Numbered from the stretch's first letter, positions 1-9,008 are shown. The stretch is 64,000 nucleotides of DNA from Chryseobacterium gleum (GCA_945903645.1 CAMDOM010000001.1:54491-118490); one strand, 5' to 3'. A program made the numbers and translations. Notes: generated from the letters alone by a model not told the origin.

Positions 1-799
1 TCGGGCAAGCAAAGTGCCTAGCTACACCTGGAATTTGGAGGCCATGACCATGGATCAGGCTGCACTAGATGGCGTTACCCACATCATCCATTTGGCAGGT
101 GCTGGCATAGCCGACAGCCGCTGGACGTCCAATCGAAAGGAAGAAATCATCACCAGTCGTGTGATGCCTATCAAACTATTGGCCAACACACTAAAAGCGC
201 GAAATCAGCTCCTAGAGGCATTCATTTCCGCTTCGGGTATTGGGTATTATGGTGCCATTACTTCTTCATATATTTATACTGAAGACGATGCTCCTGCCGA
301 AGACTTCTTGGGTAAAACTTGCCAGCTTTGGGAAGATGCTGTGCAATTGTTTGATGGCATTGCCCAACGCGAAGTGCGAATCCGAACAGGTGTGGTGCTT
401 GATGAACAAAGCGGTGCGTTGCCCAAACTTATGTTGCCTGTTAAACTGGGTATGGCTGCAAGTCTCGGTAGCGGCAAACAATGGATGCCTTGGATTCATT
501 ACGAGGATTTGTGCCGCATCTACCTAAAGGCTATTGAAGATTCTGATTTTAGTGGTGCCTATAATGCCACTTCACCGCAACATTCCACTCACAAACAAGT
601 GTTGTCAGAATTATCTTCAGTATTGCGTAAACCTTTTTGGTTACCGAGTGTTCCCTCTTTTGTAATGAAAACTACAATGGGTGATATGGCGGATATAGTA
701 TTGCAAGGAAGTCGTATTTCATCGCAACGCATCATTCAAACAGGTTTTATTTTTCGTTATCCAGCATTGAAGCAGGCACTAAATCAAATTCTTAATTAG
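1..799 (+). CDS. TIGR01777-type NAD(P)-dependent epimerase (SDR family), 5' end cut by window edge
   Basis: Open frame continues upstream of the GTG at 14 (RASK-VPSYTW); motif HIIHLAGAGIADSRWTSNRKEEIITSR is typical of TIGR01777 epimerases. Confidence 0.85.
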   Translation, partial: RASKVPSYTWNLEAMTMDQAALDGVTHIIHLAGAGIADSRWTSNRKEEIITSRVMPIKLLANTLKARNQLLEAFISASGIGYYGAITSSYIYTEDDAPAEDFLGKTCQLWEDAVQLFDGIAQREVRIRTGVVLDEQSGALPKLMLPVKLGMAASLGSGKQWMPWIHYEDLCRIYLKAIEDSDFSGAYNATSPQHSTHKQVLSELSSVLRKPFWLPSVPSFVMKTTMGDMADIVLQGSRISSQRIIQTGFIFRYPALKQALNQILN

Positions 800-839
800 T
801 CCACTTATGTGTTCGTAAATCATAAATCATCTATTAGTA

Positions 840-1301
840 GTGTATTTAGTCCGAAAAGAATTTCATCAAGAGTTACCTATCAGCTTACAAGAGGCGTGGG
901 ATTTTTTGTCTACTCCCAGAAACCTGAATCTCATTACGCCAGACGAAATGAACTTCAATATATTAAGCGGAGGAAATACCCCCATGCACCCTGGCTTGAT
1001 AATTCAATACACCGTTACCCCAGTATTGGGCATCCCGATGGATTGGGTGACCGAGATAACTCATGTGGAACCCTTGCGGTTTTTCGTGGATGAACAACGT
1101 TTTGGTCCTTACAGCTGTTGGCATCATGAGCATTGGTTGGAAGCAACACCTACAGGGGTGCGTATGATAGATATATTGCATTACAGAGTGCCACTTGGCC
1201 CTGTTGGTAAGTTGATAAACGCTCTTTTTATAAGCAATAAAGTAGATGGCATCTTTGAATATCGAACGAAGGTTTTGAACAAGATGTTTCCGAAAGTCTA
1301 A
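840..1301 (+). CDS. SRPBCC (START-like ligand-binding) family protein
   Basis: 153 aa ORF; 'EFHQELPISLQEAWDFLSTPRNLNLITPDEMNFNIL' matches the SRPBCC N-terminus; exact start uncertain. Confidence 0.75.
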   Translation: MYLVRKEFHQELPISLQEAWDFLSTPRNLNLITPDEMNFNILSGGNTPMHPGLIIQYTVTPVLGIPMDWVTEITHVEPLRFFVDEQRFGPYSCWHHEHWLEATPTGVRMIDILHYRVPLGPVGKLINALFISNKVDGIFEYRTKVLNKMFPKV

Positions 1302-1354
1302 ATGGGCTTTTGTAAATCTTCATTTGTAATTCATCTATCGTAATTTCTCAAGTA

Positions 1355-2236
1355 GTGGCCCATTACAGCATAAAAGATTTAGAGAAGCTTTCTAACGTAA
1401 AAGCCCACACTATTAGGATTTGGGAAAAGCGTTACGACCTTATTCAGCCCGAACGCACGGACACCAACATTCGCACTTATTCGGATGAGGAGCTAAAGAA
1501 ATTGCTCAATATTGTTATGCTGAATAACAATGGCTGGAAAATCTCGAAAATTGCCAAGTTAAGGCATGACGAAATGAACAGTGCTTTAAATGACCTAACT
1601 GACACAGAATCTAGCTTTCAGGTAAATATCGACAGCCTTGTGGTGGCTATGGTTGATTTGGATAGAAGGAAATTCGAAAAAATACTTGCAGATTGTACGC
1701 TGCGAATGGGATTCGAGGATACTTGCGTGCAGGTTTTGTATCCATTTCTTCAAAAAGTGGGGCTCATGTGGCTTACTGATTCCATTAATCCGGCCCAGGA
1801 GCATTTTATAAGTAATCTCATTCGCCAAAAGCTATATGTGGCTATTGATGCATTGTATACTCCTAACTTGGAAGGAAAACCTAAAGTGGTAATGTATCTC
1901 CCAGAAGGAGAAATGCACGAAATGGGTTTGTTGTTCTATCGTTATCTCATGGAAAAAAGAGGTTACAACACTATTTATTTAGGTCAAAGTGTTCCGTTTA
2001 ATGATGCGGTCTACACATCAAAAGCGCACCAAGCTGATTTTATAGTCGTTGCTTTTGTAGCTTCAATTACTATGGATAAAATGGAGGCGTATCTCTCTAG
2101 CTTGTCCAGTAAGTTTGAGGGAAAGCAAATTATTGCCACAGGTGGACAAGTTGGTTCCATGACTTCCAAAATAGACCGTGTGTCTTTTTGTGCTAATGTG
2201 CCCCAGTTTGTTGAGCTTATAGAAGAGCTGGAATAA
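1355..2236 (+). CDS. MerR-family regulator with cobalamin (B12)-binding domain, CarH/LitR-like
   Basis: N-terminal MerR HTH (YSIKDLEKLSNVKAHTIRIWEKRYDLIQPERTDTNIRTYSDEEL); C-terminal W-x9-EH motif (W139..E149-H150) and GEMHEMG (His188, lower axial ligand position). Confidence 0.9.
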   Translation: MAHYSIKDLEKLSNVKAHTIRIWEKRYDLIQPERTDTNIRTYSDEELKKLLNIVMLNNNGWKISKIAKLRHDEMNSALNDLTDTESSFQVNIDSLVVAMVDLDRRKFEKILADCTLRMGFEDTCVQVLYPFLQKVGLMWLTDSINPAQEHFISNLIRQKLYVAIDALYTPNLEGKPKVVMYLPEGEMHEMGLLFYRYLMEKRGYNTIYLGQSVPFNDAVYTSKAHQADFIVVAFVASITMDKMEAYLSSLSSKFEGKQIIATGGQVGSMTSKIDRVSFCANVPQFVELIEELE

Positions 2237-2332
2237 TTTTCTCAAACTTCATTGTTCAATCAAATCGAGGCGACTATGTCGTTTTGGTTTGGCTTTTAGC
2301 TCTCCGTGCTCAGATAGATGCATTCGCTTCGC

Positions 2333-2556
2333 CCTAGTTTAAGCCAACGAAACAAAAGTGTTTGACTTTTTGACCTGAATTAGGGTAGTCTTATCCTGGA
2401 GCAATGGCCCATCCAAAGCCTTATTTAATCCAACGAAACAAAAGAGTTGAACCCTTTGACTTGAATTAGGTCATTCCTAGCCTAAAGTCTCGAATCATCC
2501 GAAGTCTCATATTAGCAAACGAAAGTAAAAGTGTTTAATCTTTTGACTGATTTGTG
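2333..2556. repeat. Three imperfect tandem units of 86 bp (starts about 2333, 2419, 2505; third unit partial)
   Basis: Aligned by eye: CCTAGTTTAAGCCAACGAAACAAAAGTGTTTGACTTTTTGACCTGAATTAGG / CCTTATTTAATCCAACGAAACAAAAGAGTTGAACCCTTTGACTTGAATTAGG / TCTCATATTAGCAAACGAAAGTAAAAGTGTTTAATCTTTTGACTGATTTGTG. Confidence 0.75.
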
Positions 2557-2699
2557 ATTTTCTTGTTTATAGATGATTGTTTTTTCGAACGGTTTTTAAT
2601 AAAAAAAGCAAGAGGATTTAGGCTTTTTAAGGAATTTCAAGCTTTCCTGACTTAGAATAATCGCCTCTTGGGAGCATTTTTTGAGTAAATGTGGTTAAA

Positions 2700-2733
2700 A
2701 TTGTTTAACGTTTTAAATAAAATGTAAAACAAT
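2700..2733. promoter_or_regulatory. Operator-like inverted repeat upstream of the ECF sigma gene
   Basis: ATTGTTTAAC-N14-GTAAAACAAT, 9/10 arm match; further TTGTTTAA/TTAAACAA-like motifs at about 2763 and 2849. Confidence 0.45.
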
Positions 2734-2820
2734 TTAATTGATTTTCAATCGTTTAGCTCATTTTGTTTAATAATTGTTAAAAAAGGTGAAACACATATGT
2801 CTAGGGGTGAAAAAACCACA

Positions 2821-2828
2821 TACATTTG
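2821..2828 (+). promoter_or_regulatory. Candidate Bacteroidota -7 element TACATTTG (TAnnTTTG) upstream of the ECF sigma gene
   Basis: Exact match to TAnnTTTG; implies translation from ATG 2847 or 2868 rather than the TTG at 2826. Confidence 0.4.
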
Positions 2829-2846
2829 TTTCATCAAATTTATAAA

Positions 2847-3374
2847 ATGTTAAACAAAATAAACGTCATGTCTACACTTTCTTTTAACGACCGAATAGTA
2901 AAAATGAGTGATGTATTAGAGTATTTCGCTTTGAGCCTAACAAAGGATAAAGAACAAGCGCAAGACCTTCTACAAGAAACATTGTTAAAAGCACTTACTT
3001 ACAAAGATAAGTTTACACCCGATACTAACTTGAAAGCGTGGATGCACACCATAATGCGTAACACGTTCATTAACGATTACCGCAAGTCCATCCGAACGCG
3101 TACCGTGGTTACTACCAAAGACGACATCGAAGTTTTGGATTTTGTGCCGGCTACTACATTTGCGGCACCCGATAGCGCAATTTCTCACAAAGAAATTATG
3201 CAGTTTATTAATAAGTTGGGCGAGCAATATCGCGTTCCATTTATAATGCATTTCAACGGATATAAGTACAAGGAGATAGCCGACCAGTTAAATATTCCTA
3301 TCGGGACTGTGAAAAGCCGTATCTATCTTGCGAAGCAATCGCTAATGGCAAATCTGTCGGGCGTGAGAGATTAA
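2847..3374 (+). CDS. ECF-type RNA polymerase sigma-70 factor
   Basis: Region 2 (DLLQETLLKALTYKDKFTPDTNLKAWMHTIMRNTFINDYRK) and region 4 (YKYKEIADQLNIPIGTVKSRIYLAKQSL); start reassigned from the ORF-track TTG 2826. Confidence 0.9.
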   Translation: MLNKINVMSTLSFNDRIVKMSDVLEYFALSLTKDKEQAQDLLQETLLKALTYKDKFTPDTNLKAWMHTIMRNTFINDYRKSIRTRTVVTTKDDIEVLDFVPATTFAAPDSAISHKEIMQFINKLGEQYRVPFIMHFNGYKYKEIADQLNIPIGTVKSRIYLAKQSLMANLSGVRD

Positions 3375-3383
3375 CACAACCAA

Positions 3384-3938
3384 ATGAAGTACCGTAAAGA
3401 ACACGTGATACTGTTGGACGGGAATGACAACTCCGTTGAAACAATGGAAAAGTTGGAAGCCTACCTTTACGGGTTGCTTCACCGTGCAGTTTTCGTGTTT
3501 ATTGTAAACCAAAAGGGAAAAATGCCGCTTCAAAAACGTGCCAAAAGCAAATATCATGTTACTGGACTTTGGTTCAATGCATGCTGTACCTATCCCTGGT
3601 TAAACGAAAGCACGGTTTATAGTGCCATGCCCAGAACGCGAGAAGAATTGGTAATGACTTGTCACTTTTCTCCAGCACATTCATTAAGCTATAAATCATC
3701 GGTAGAGAGTAATTTGGTGGAGCAAGAGTATCACTTCGGTTTTGTTGGAAAATATTATGTCGTGTTGGTTCCAAACAAAAATGAAATAGAAGAGTGTATT
3801 TTTGTACTGCTTGAGAACATCGAAAAACGGCCAATAGAAAGCCCAGAGGTGTTCACTATAGGGTTTCGAACCGCCTTTGTTAGGGTGAGCGAATACTTTG
3901 CAGGAATGGAATCCCAACCAAAGGGAGGAGTAGAATGA
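3384..3938 (+). CDS. Isopentenyl-diphosphate isomerase (Idi)-like Nudix protein with divergent metal site
   Basis: EHVILLDGNDN..METEAY-like N-term, GLLHRAVFVFIVNQKGKMPLQKRAKSKYHVTGLWFNACCTYP and VEQE align with Idi; two canonical His ligands are Tyr. Confidence 0.75.
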   Translation: MKYRKEHVILLDGNDNSVETMEKLEAYLYGLLHRAVFVFIVNQKGKMPLQKRAKSKYHVTGLWFNACCTYPWLNESTVYSAMPRTREELVMTCHFSPAHSLSYKSSVESNLVEQEYHFGFVGKYYVVLVPNKNEIEECIFVLLENIEKRPIESPEVFTIGFRTAFVRVSEYFAGMESQPKGGVE

Positions 3939-4351
3939 AGGTAACTGTGCATAGACTAGCCCATTTTAACGCGGCTCACCGGCTTCACAACCCTGAATGG
4001 TCCGCAACGCAAAACACTGAGGTGTTCGGCAAATGCAACAATCCCAATCATCACGGTCATAATTATGCTTTAACCGTAAGTGTGAAGGGTGAAATCGACC
4101 CCGAAACCGGATATGTTATTGATATGAAGGTTCTGAAAGAACTCATTCAAAAGCAAGTTGAAGAACCATTCGACCACAAAAATCTAAATCTCGATACCGA
4201 AGAATTTAAACATCTCAACCCAACAGCCGAAAATATAGCCGTGGTAATTTGGAAAAAGCTGCGACCATATTTGAATTCGGAGTTGGAACTAAAAATCACA
4301 TTACATGAAACAGAACGGAACTCCGTTGATTTTGCTGGAGAAGGACTTTGA
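3935..4351 (+). CDS. 6-pyruvoyl-tetrahydropterin synthase / 6-carboxytetrahydropterin synthase family (PTPS), copy 1
   Basis: FNAAHRLHNPEWS, FGKCNNPNHHGHNY, FDHKNLNLD, ETERN motifs. Confidence 0.9.
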   Translation: MKVTVHRLAHFNAAHRLHNPEWSATQNTEVFGKCNNPNHHGHNYALTVSVKGEIDPETGYVIDMKVLKELIQKQVEEPFDHKNLNLDTEEFKHLNPTAENIAVVIWKKLRPYLNSELELKITLHETERNSVDFAGEGL

Positions 4352-5000
4352 GCATATAGAGGAAATTGGTGACAATCACGCGTCTCTCAATTTAGAAACT
4401 CCTCTTCGCGAGGATGCCTTTGATATGAGTGATGCGGAGAAAATAAAAAAAATCGCCCATCACTTTTTTGAAATAATGCACACCATGGGACTCGACCTGA
4501 CGGACGATAGCCTAAGTGGAACCCCACTTCGTGTGGCAAAAATGTATGTTAAGGAAGTTTTTAGTGGCCTCGACCCGAAGAATAAGCCAGCAGTGAAGTT
4601 GTTTGAGAATAAATATGGCTACAAAGAGATGTTAGTAGAGCGCGATATTACAGTGCACAGTTTTTGCGAACACCATTTTGTGCCCATAATTGGAAAAGCG
4701 CACATTGCATATTTGAACAATGGTCAAGTGGTAGGGCTTTCCAAGCTAAATCGCATTGTAGATTATTTTTCGCGCAGACCACAAGTTCAAGAACGACTTA
4801 CTGTTCAAATTGCCAACGAATTGAAGCAATTGCTTCACACCGAAGATATTGCTGTAATACTTGATGCCAAGCATATGTGCGTATCGATTAGAGGTGTGGA
4901 AGATGTTGCAAGTAGCACGCTCACGGCCAGTTATCTCGGTGCATTTAAGCAAAAAGAGACTAGAGAAGAATTTTTGCAATATGTTTACGGTGAAAAATAA
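4305..5000 (+). CDS. folE: GTP cyclohydrolase I
   Basis: DDSLSGTPLRVAKMYVKEVFSG, HSFCEHHFVPIIGKAHIAYLN, GLSKLNRIVDYFSRRPQVQERLT; overlaps the 3' end of the PTPS gene. Confidence 0.95.
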   Translation: MKQNGTPLILLEKDFEHIEEIGDNHASLNLETPLREDAFDMSDAEKIKKIAHHFFEIMHTMGLDLTDDSLSGTPLRVAKMYVKEVFSGLDPKNKPAVKLFENKYGYKEMLVERDITVHSFCEHHFVPIIGKAHIAYLNNGQVVGLSKLNRIVDYFSRRPQVQERLTVQIANELKQLLHTEDIAVILDAKHMCVSIRGVEDVASSTLTASYLGAFKQKETREEFLQYVYGEK

Positions 5001-5069
5001 ATTGCATCTTGTTTGTCTATTTATAGTTGCAGTGTATTTCTTTTGATGCCTTACGCTTAATTTTCCAGC

Positions 5070-8000
5070 TTGGAAAAAAACCATGCTCACATGTATCAAG
5101 GGCTGGAGGAAGAAGTTGAATTTCTTCGCGAACTTATTCAAGCCTCTCCTCAGGTAATTTATGTGTATAATCAACTGAGCAATCGGTTGGAGTTTGCTTC
5201 CGGAAATCTTCACGCAATACTTGGATTTTCAATTGAAGAGTTACAGGCCCTGCCTAACGCACTTTGGGATGTTGTTCACCCAGACGATTTACCGTTGGTG
5301 AATGCACATGTGCAAAAAATGAGAAAAGTCGAAGATGGAACACCTGTTTCGTCCACCATTCGGCTACGTCACAAGGGTGGACATTATATTTGGGTCAATA
5401 CCGTAGACCGCTTTTTCAAACGACAAGCTGATGGACTTGTTTCTAAAACAATTGGATTTGCGTCTGATGTCACATCCATTATTGAATCAAAAAACGCGTT
5501 AGAAAGTTCGAGTAGCGCGGATTTGTTTTTGCTAAAATCGTCCAAAATTTTATCGGATGTTTCTTCCAGTCACAAAGAGACGCTTCAAAAATTATCCGAA
5601 TATGTCTCTGCGCATTTCGAAGCAGTATGTCATATCTCCATTGTGGCCTTGGGCGATAATGTTGTGAAATCAATCGCGCTGCATCATTCTAACCCATCTA
5701 TTCGAGAATCGTTTGACAATATTTTTGCGCAAGAGATAATAAAAGTTGGAGAAGGTGTGGTGGCCAATGTAATTGGCAGCGGTTTCGAAAATTTCGAATT
5801 GCAGGCAAGTGAAGCTACTAAAGTTCGGGTTAGAAGCATGGATCCACTGATTACACCTGAATCTCTTATTTGTTGTCCACTTCTAGGTGGACACAGGATA
5901 TTGGGTGCAGTAACCATGATTCGGTTAGAAAACCAGCCCATTTTTACTGAAACTGATTTGGTTCAAATAAGGAAACTGACGGAAAATGCGGCACTTTTTT
6001 TAGACAATGCTTTAATACGTGAGAATCAGAAAATTGAGCTTGAGCTCCGAAGAATCACACAAATTGAGCTGCATTATTCCAACAACGTAAATAATTTTCT
6101 GCTTAATATTTCTCGTATTCTCTCCAATTTTCAGGTAGATACGCACGAAACATTACAATTAGTTACACAAACCGTTGCGCTACACTTCAATGCATTTTGT
6201 GTGGTGTATTTAAATGATATTGAGCAAAACACCGTTATTCCTAAAACGTATTTCCATAAAGACGTGAAAGTACGAGATGCCTTGAAACGTGCATTTTCTG
6301 AAAATGAATTGGAAAATGGATTGAATGCAGCCCAATATGTAATTCGGAAATCTGAGCCTTTCATAGTTAAAGAGGTCACCGAGTTTAAACCAAAAGTTGG
6401 CACTATTGATAGTCATCTTTCTCCAAAATCTTATGGATTTTGGCCGCTAAAAGGCAAGCAAGCGGTTGGCGCACTTTGTTTATGCAGACCATCTAGCGAA
6501 GCAGTCTTTACTGACTATGAGCTTGAAATGGCTGAGAATCTAGCCAATTATATGTCCATTTTTCTGGAAAACATTCTCTTGAATGGCCGGCAAAAATTGG
6601 AAATTGAGCGAAGAAAGCAGGCTGAGGAGCGACTTGAAAAAAGTGAGGCGAATTTGCGCAGTATCTTAAATGCGGTACCGATTAATATTTCAAGGATTTC
6701 GAAAGATTTAAAGTACACTTTCTTAAATGATGCCTTTTCTAGAATAGGTTTCAATCCTGAGGAGTATGTTGGTCAACATATCCAATCAATTATAGGAATT
6801 GATGCCGTGGACAGACTTCTACCAAAGTTTGAAACGGTTCTTCAAGGAAATACGCTCAATTATGAAGAGCATCTGTACATGACAAATGGAGAAGACCGCT
6901 TTTTTAATGTGTTTATGGCTCCGGATATTCAAGAGGAAGGAGATATTGTAGGATTCTATGTTTGCACGGTGGATAAAACCGAAAGAGTGGAAACAGAAAG
7001 GGAATTAGCCATTAGCGGAGAACGTTATCGTTCTTTGCTCTTGAACTCTGGAGACGCATTTTGCTTTCATCGTATTACGGGCGAAATTCTCGATGTAAAT
7101 GTTTTTGCCACTACACTATTGGGATATTCTAGAGAGGAGCTTTTGAGTATGAGGATAAATCAAATTGATTTTAACTGGAATACGCCTCTTTATTTTTACC
7201 GATTGGAAAAGGTGATTTCAGATACTCCAATTACCATCGACACATTGGTTTATCGCAAGGATGGAACTCCAATTCCTGTAGAAGTTCGATTTGTGAAACG
7301 CATAGAACACGGCCAAGTAATGGTTCAGGCCTTGGTGCGAAATAGAACCGATAAGTATGAGCAAGAACAGCTACTTAGAAAATCGGAAGAGCGGCTTCGT
7401 ATTTTGATTGATAATGTTGACGATATAATTATAACCTTAGATTGGGAAGGAACCATATTATCCATTAACAAACCTCAACAGGGCCATACCTTAGAAGAAA
7501 CCATTGGTTCCAATATTTATGTTGGAATGGAAGAAGATGTGAAGGAAAGAATGAAAAAATGCATGTTGGTTGCAAAAGAAACTGGCCAAGCATTCGAACT
7601 TTTGCTTCGGCATAGAGGTCCAGATGGCACAATTGAATGGTATTTGACCCACTATTGCCCAGTTGAATGTGGGCAAATGTTGGTATGCGTATCTCGAATA
7701 ATAACCCACCTAAAGGAATCGGAACTACAAGTAATGAATGGGATGACTTTGGGCCAAGAACAAGAACGCAAAAGGCTTGGGGCTGAATTGCACGATGGTG
7801 TTGGGCAAATACTATCAGCCATTTCCTTAGAACTTTCTCAGATGGGTAAAAGTTTGTCTTCTATAGAAGAAACACAATCTCAATTGGCTGAATTGAGCAA
7901 TCGAGTGACCGAAGCAATACATGAAGTTCGAAATATTTCTCATGATTTGATGCCAGGTTTGTTAGAAAGCTTTGGACTGGAGGAAGCGGTTCGCGAGGTG

Positions 8001-8354
8001 TGCAGAAATATGCAGGAACGTACGGGTATAAAAATTCAATTTAACCCGATAGACCTTCAACCAAAGTACCTTGAATCTATTGAAACTCATATTTATCGAA
8101 TTTTACAAGAGCTGATTTTGAATGGCGTGAAACATGCCCATTGCTCCAAAATGTATGTTAATTTAATCGATGATGACGATGTAATTTCCCTAACGGTAGA
8201 AGATGACGGGATTGGGTTTGACGCCTCAAAATCATCCAATGGAATCGGTTTAAAAAACATAAGGTCTAGAGTTAGTATCTTAAGAGGCACTTTGTCCGTA
8301 GAAACCTCCAATACTTCTGGAACACTTATTCATATTGAACTCCCTAAATTTTAA
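5070..8354 (+). CDS. Multi-domain PAS/GAF sensor histidine kinase (HisKA_3 type)
   Basis: PAS motifs, GAF-like regions, ERKRLGAELHDGVGQILSAISLEL (HisKA_3), HATPase DDGIGFDASKSSNGIGLKNIRSRV; TTG start or ATG 5091. Confidence 0.9.
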   Translation: MEKNHAHMYQGLEEEVEFLRELIQASPQVIYVYNQLSNRLEFASGNLHAILGFSIEELQALPNALWDVVHPDDLPLVNAHVQKMRKVEDGTPVSSTIRLRHKGGHYIWVNTVDRFFKRQADGLVSKTIGFASDVTSIIESKNALESSSSADLFLLKSSKILSDVSSSHKETLQKLSEYVSAHFEAVCHISIVALGDNVVKSIALHHSNPSIRESFDNIFAQEIIKVGEGVVANVIGSGFENFELQASEATKVRVRSMDPLITPESLICCPLLGGHRILGAVTMIRLENQPIFTETDLVQIRKLTENAALFLDNALIRENQKIELELRRITQIELHYSNNVNNFLLNISRILSNFQVDTHETLQLVTQTVALHFNAFCVVYLNDIEQNTVIPKTYFHKDVKVRDALKRAFSENELENGLNAAQYVIRKSEPFIVKEVTEFKPKVGTIDSHLSPKSYGFWPLKGKQAVGALCLCRPSSEAVFTDYELEMAENLANYMSIFLENILLNGRQKLEIERRKQAEERLEKSEANLRSILNAVPINISRISKDLKYTFLNDAFSRIGFNPEEYVGQHIQSIIGIDAVDRLLPKFETVLQGNTLNYEEHLYMTNGEDRFFNVFMAPDIQEEGDIVGFYVCTVDKTERVETERELAISGERYRSLLLNSGDAFCFHRITGEILDVNVFATTLLGYSREELLSMRINQIDFNWNTPLYFYRLEKVISDTPITIDTLVYRKDGTPIPVEVRFVKRIEHGQVMVQALVRNRTDKYEQEQLLRKSEERLRILIDNVDDIIITLDWEGTILSINKPQQGHTLEETIGSNIYVGMEEDVKERMKKCMLVAKETGQAFELLLRHRGPDGTIEWYLTHYCPVECGQMLVCVSRIITHLKESELQVMNGMTLGQEQERKRLGAELHDGVGQILSAISLELSQMGKSLSSIEETQSQLAELSNRVTEAIHEVRNISHDLMPGLLESFGLEEAVREVCRNMQERTGIKIQFNPIDLQPKYLESIETHIYRILQELILNGVKHAHCSKMYVNLIDDDDVISLTVEDDGIGFDASKSSNGIGLKNIRSRVSILRGTLSVETSNTSGTLIHIELPKF

Positions 8355-8357
8355 ATC

Positions 8358-9005
8358 ATGGAAAAAATCGCTGTCATAGTGGTAGATGATCATCCTATGT
8401 TGCGCGGTGGCATTCGTTCACTGCTTCAAAAACAAGATGACATGATTGTGGTGGGAGAAGCAGAAAATGGAGCAGCAGCTATTCAATTAGCCCAAGAATT
8501 AAGTCCGAATGTAATGGTGATGGACATCAATTTGAATGGTATAATTGATGTGCAAACAACTGAAGAAATAAAGCAACGCTGGCCTGTAATAAAAGTGGTA
8601 GCATTTTCAATGCATAATGATGCTCAAATTATTCGGAGAATGCTTAAAGCTGGAGCGTCTGCTTATCTTACCAAAAGTGCTTCGCACGAAGAATTGACAG
8701 TCGCAATTCGCGCTGTGGTTAAAGGAGATGTTTATTACGATAGGCAAGTAATAGATGTAATAACGAGTTCATTGACAAATAGTAACTCGAATCTTGAATC
8801 GGACGTTAACTTGAGTCAACGCGAAAATGAAGTGCTTTTTTTCGTCTCTAAAGAATTTTCGAATCAGGAAATTGCAGAACGCATGGAAATTAGCCTTCGA
8901 ACTGTAGAAACACACAAACGAAATCTAGTAAAGAAATTACGCGTGAAAAATGTTGTGGGTTTAGTGCGATACGCCTTGGAAAACCAGTATCTTTTCGAAT
9001 CCTAA
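8358..9005 (+). CDS. NarL/FixJ-family response regulator
   Basis: Receiver VVDDHPMLRGGIRSLL..VMDINLNG; LuxR HTH LSQRENEVLFFVSKEFSNQEIAERMEISLRTVETHKRNL. Confidence 0.95.
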   Translation: MEKIAVIVVDDHPMLRGGIRSLLQKQDDMIVVGEAENGAAAIQLAQELSPNVMVMDINLNGIIDVQTTEEIKQRWPVIKVVAFSMHNDAQIIRRMLKAGASAYLTKSASHEELTVAIRAVVKGDVYYDRQVIDVITSSLTNSNSNLESDVNLSQRENEVLFFVSKEFSNQEIAERMEISLRTVETHKRNLVKKLRVKNVVGLVRYALENQYLFES

Positions 9006-9008
9006 GGG

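Noticed and set aside
4746-5213. 155-aa minus-strand ORF spanning folE and the next kinase gene
   Set aside because: Overlaps two well-supported genes on the other strand
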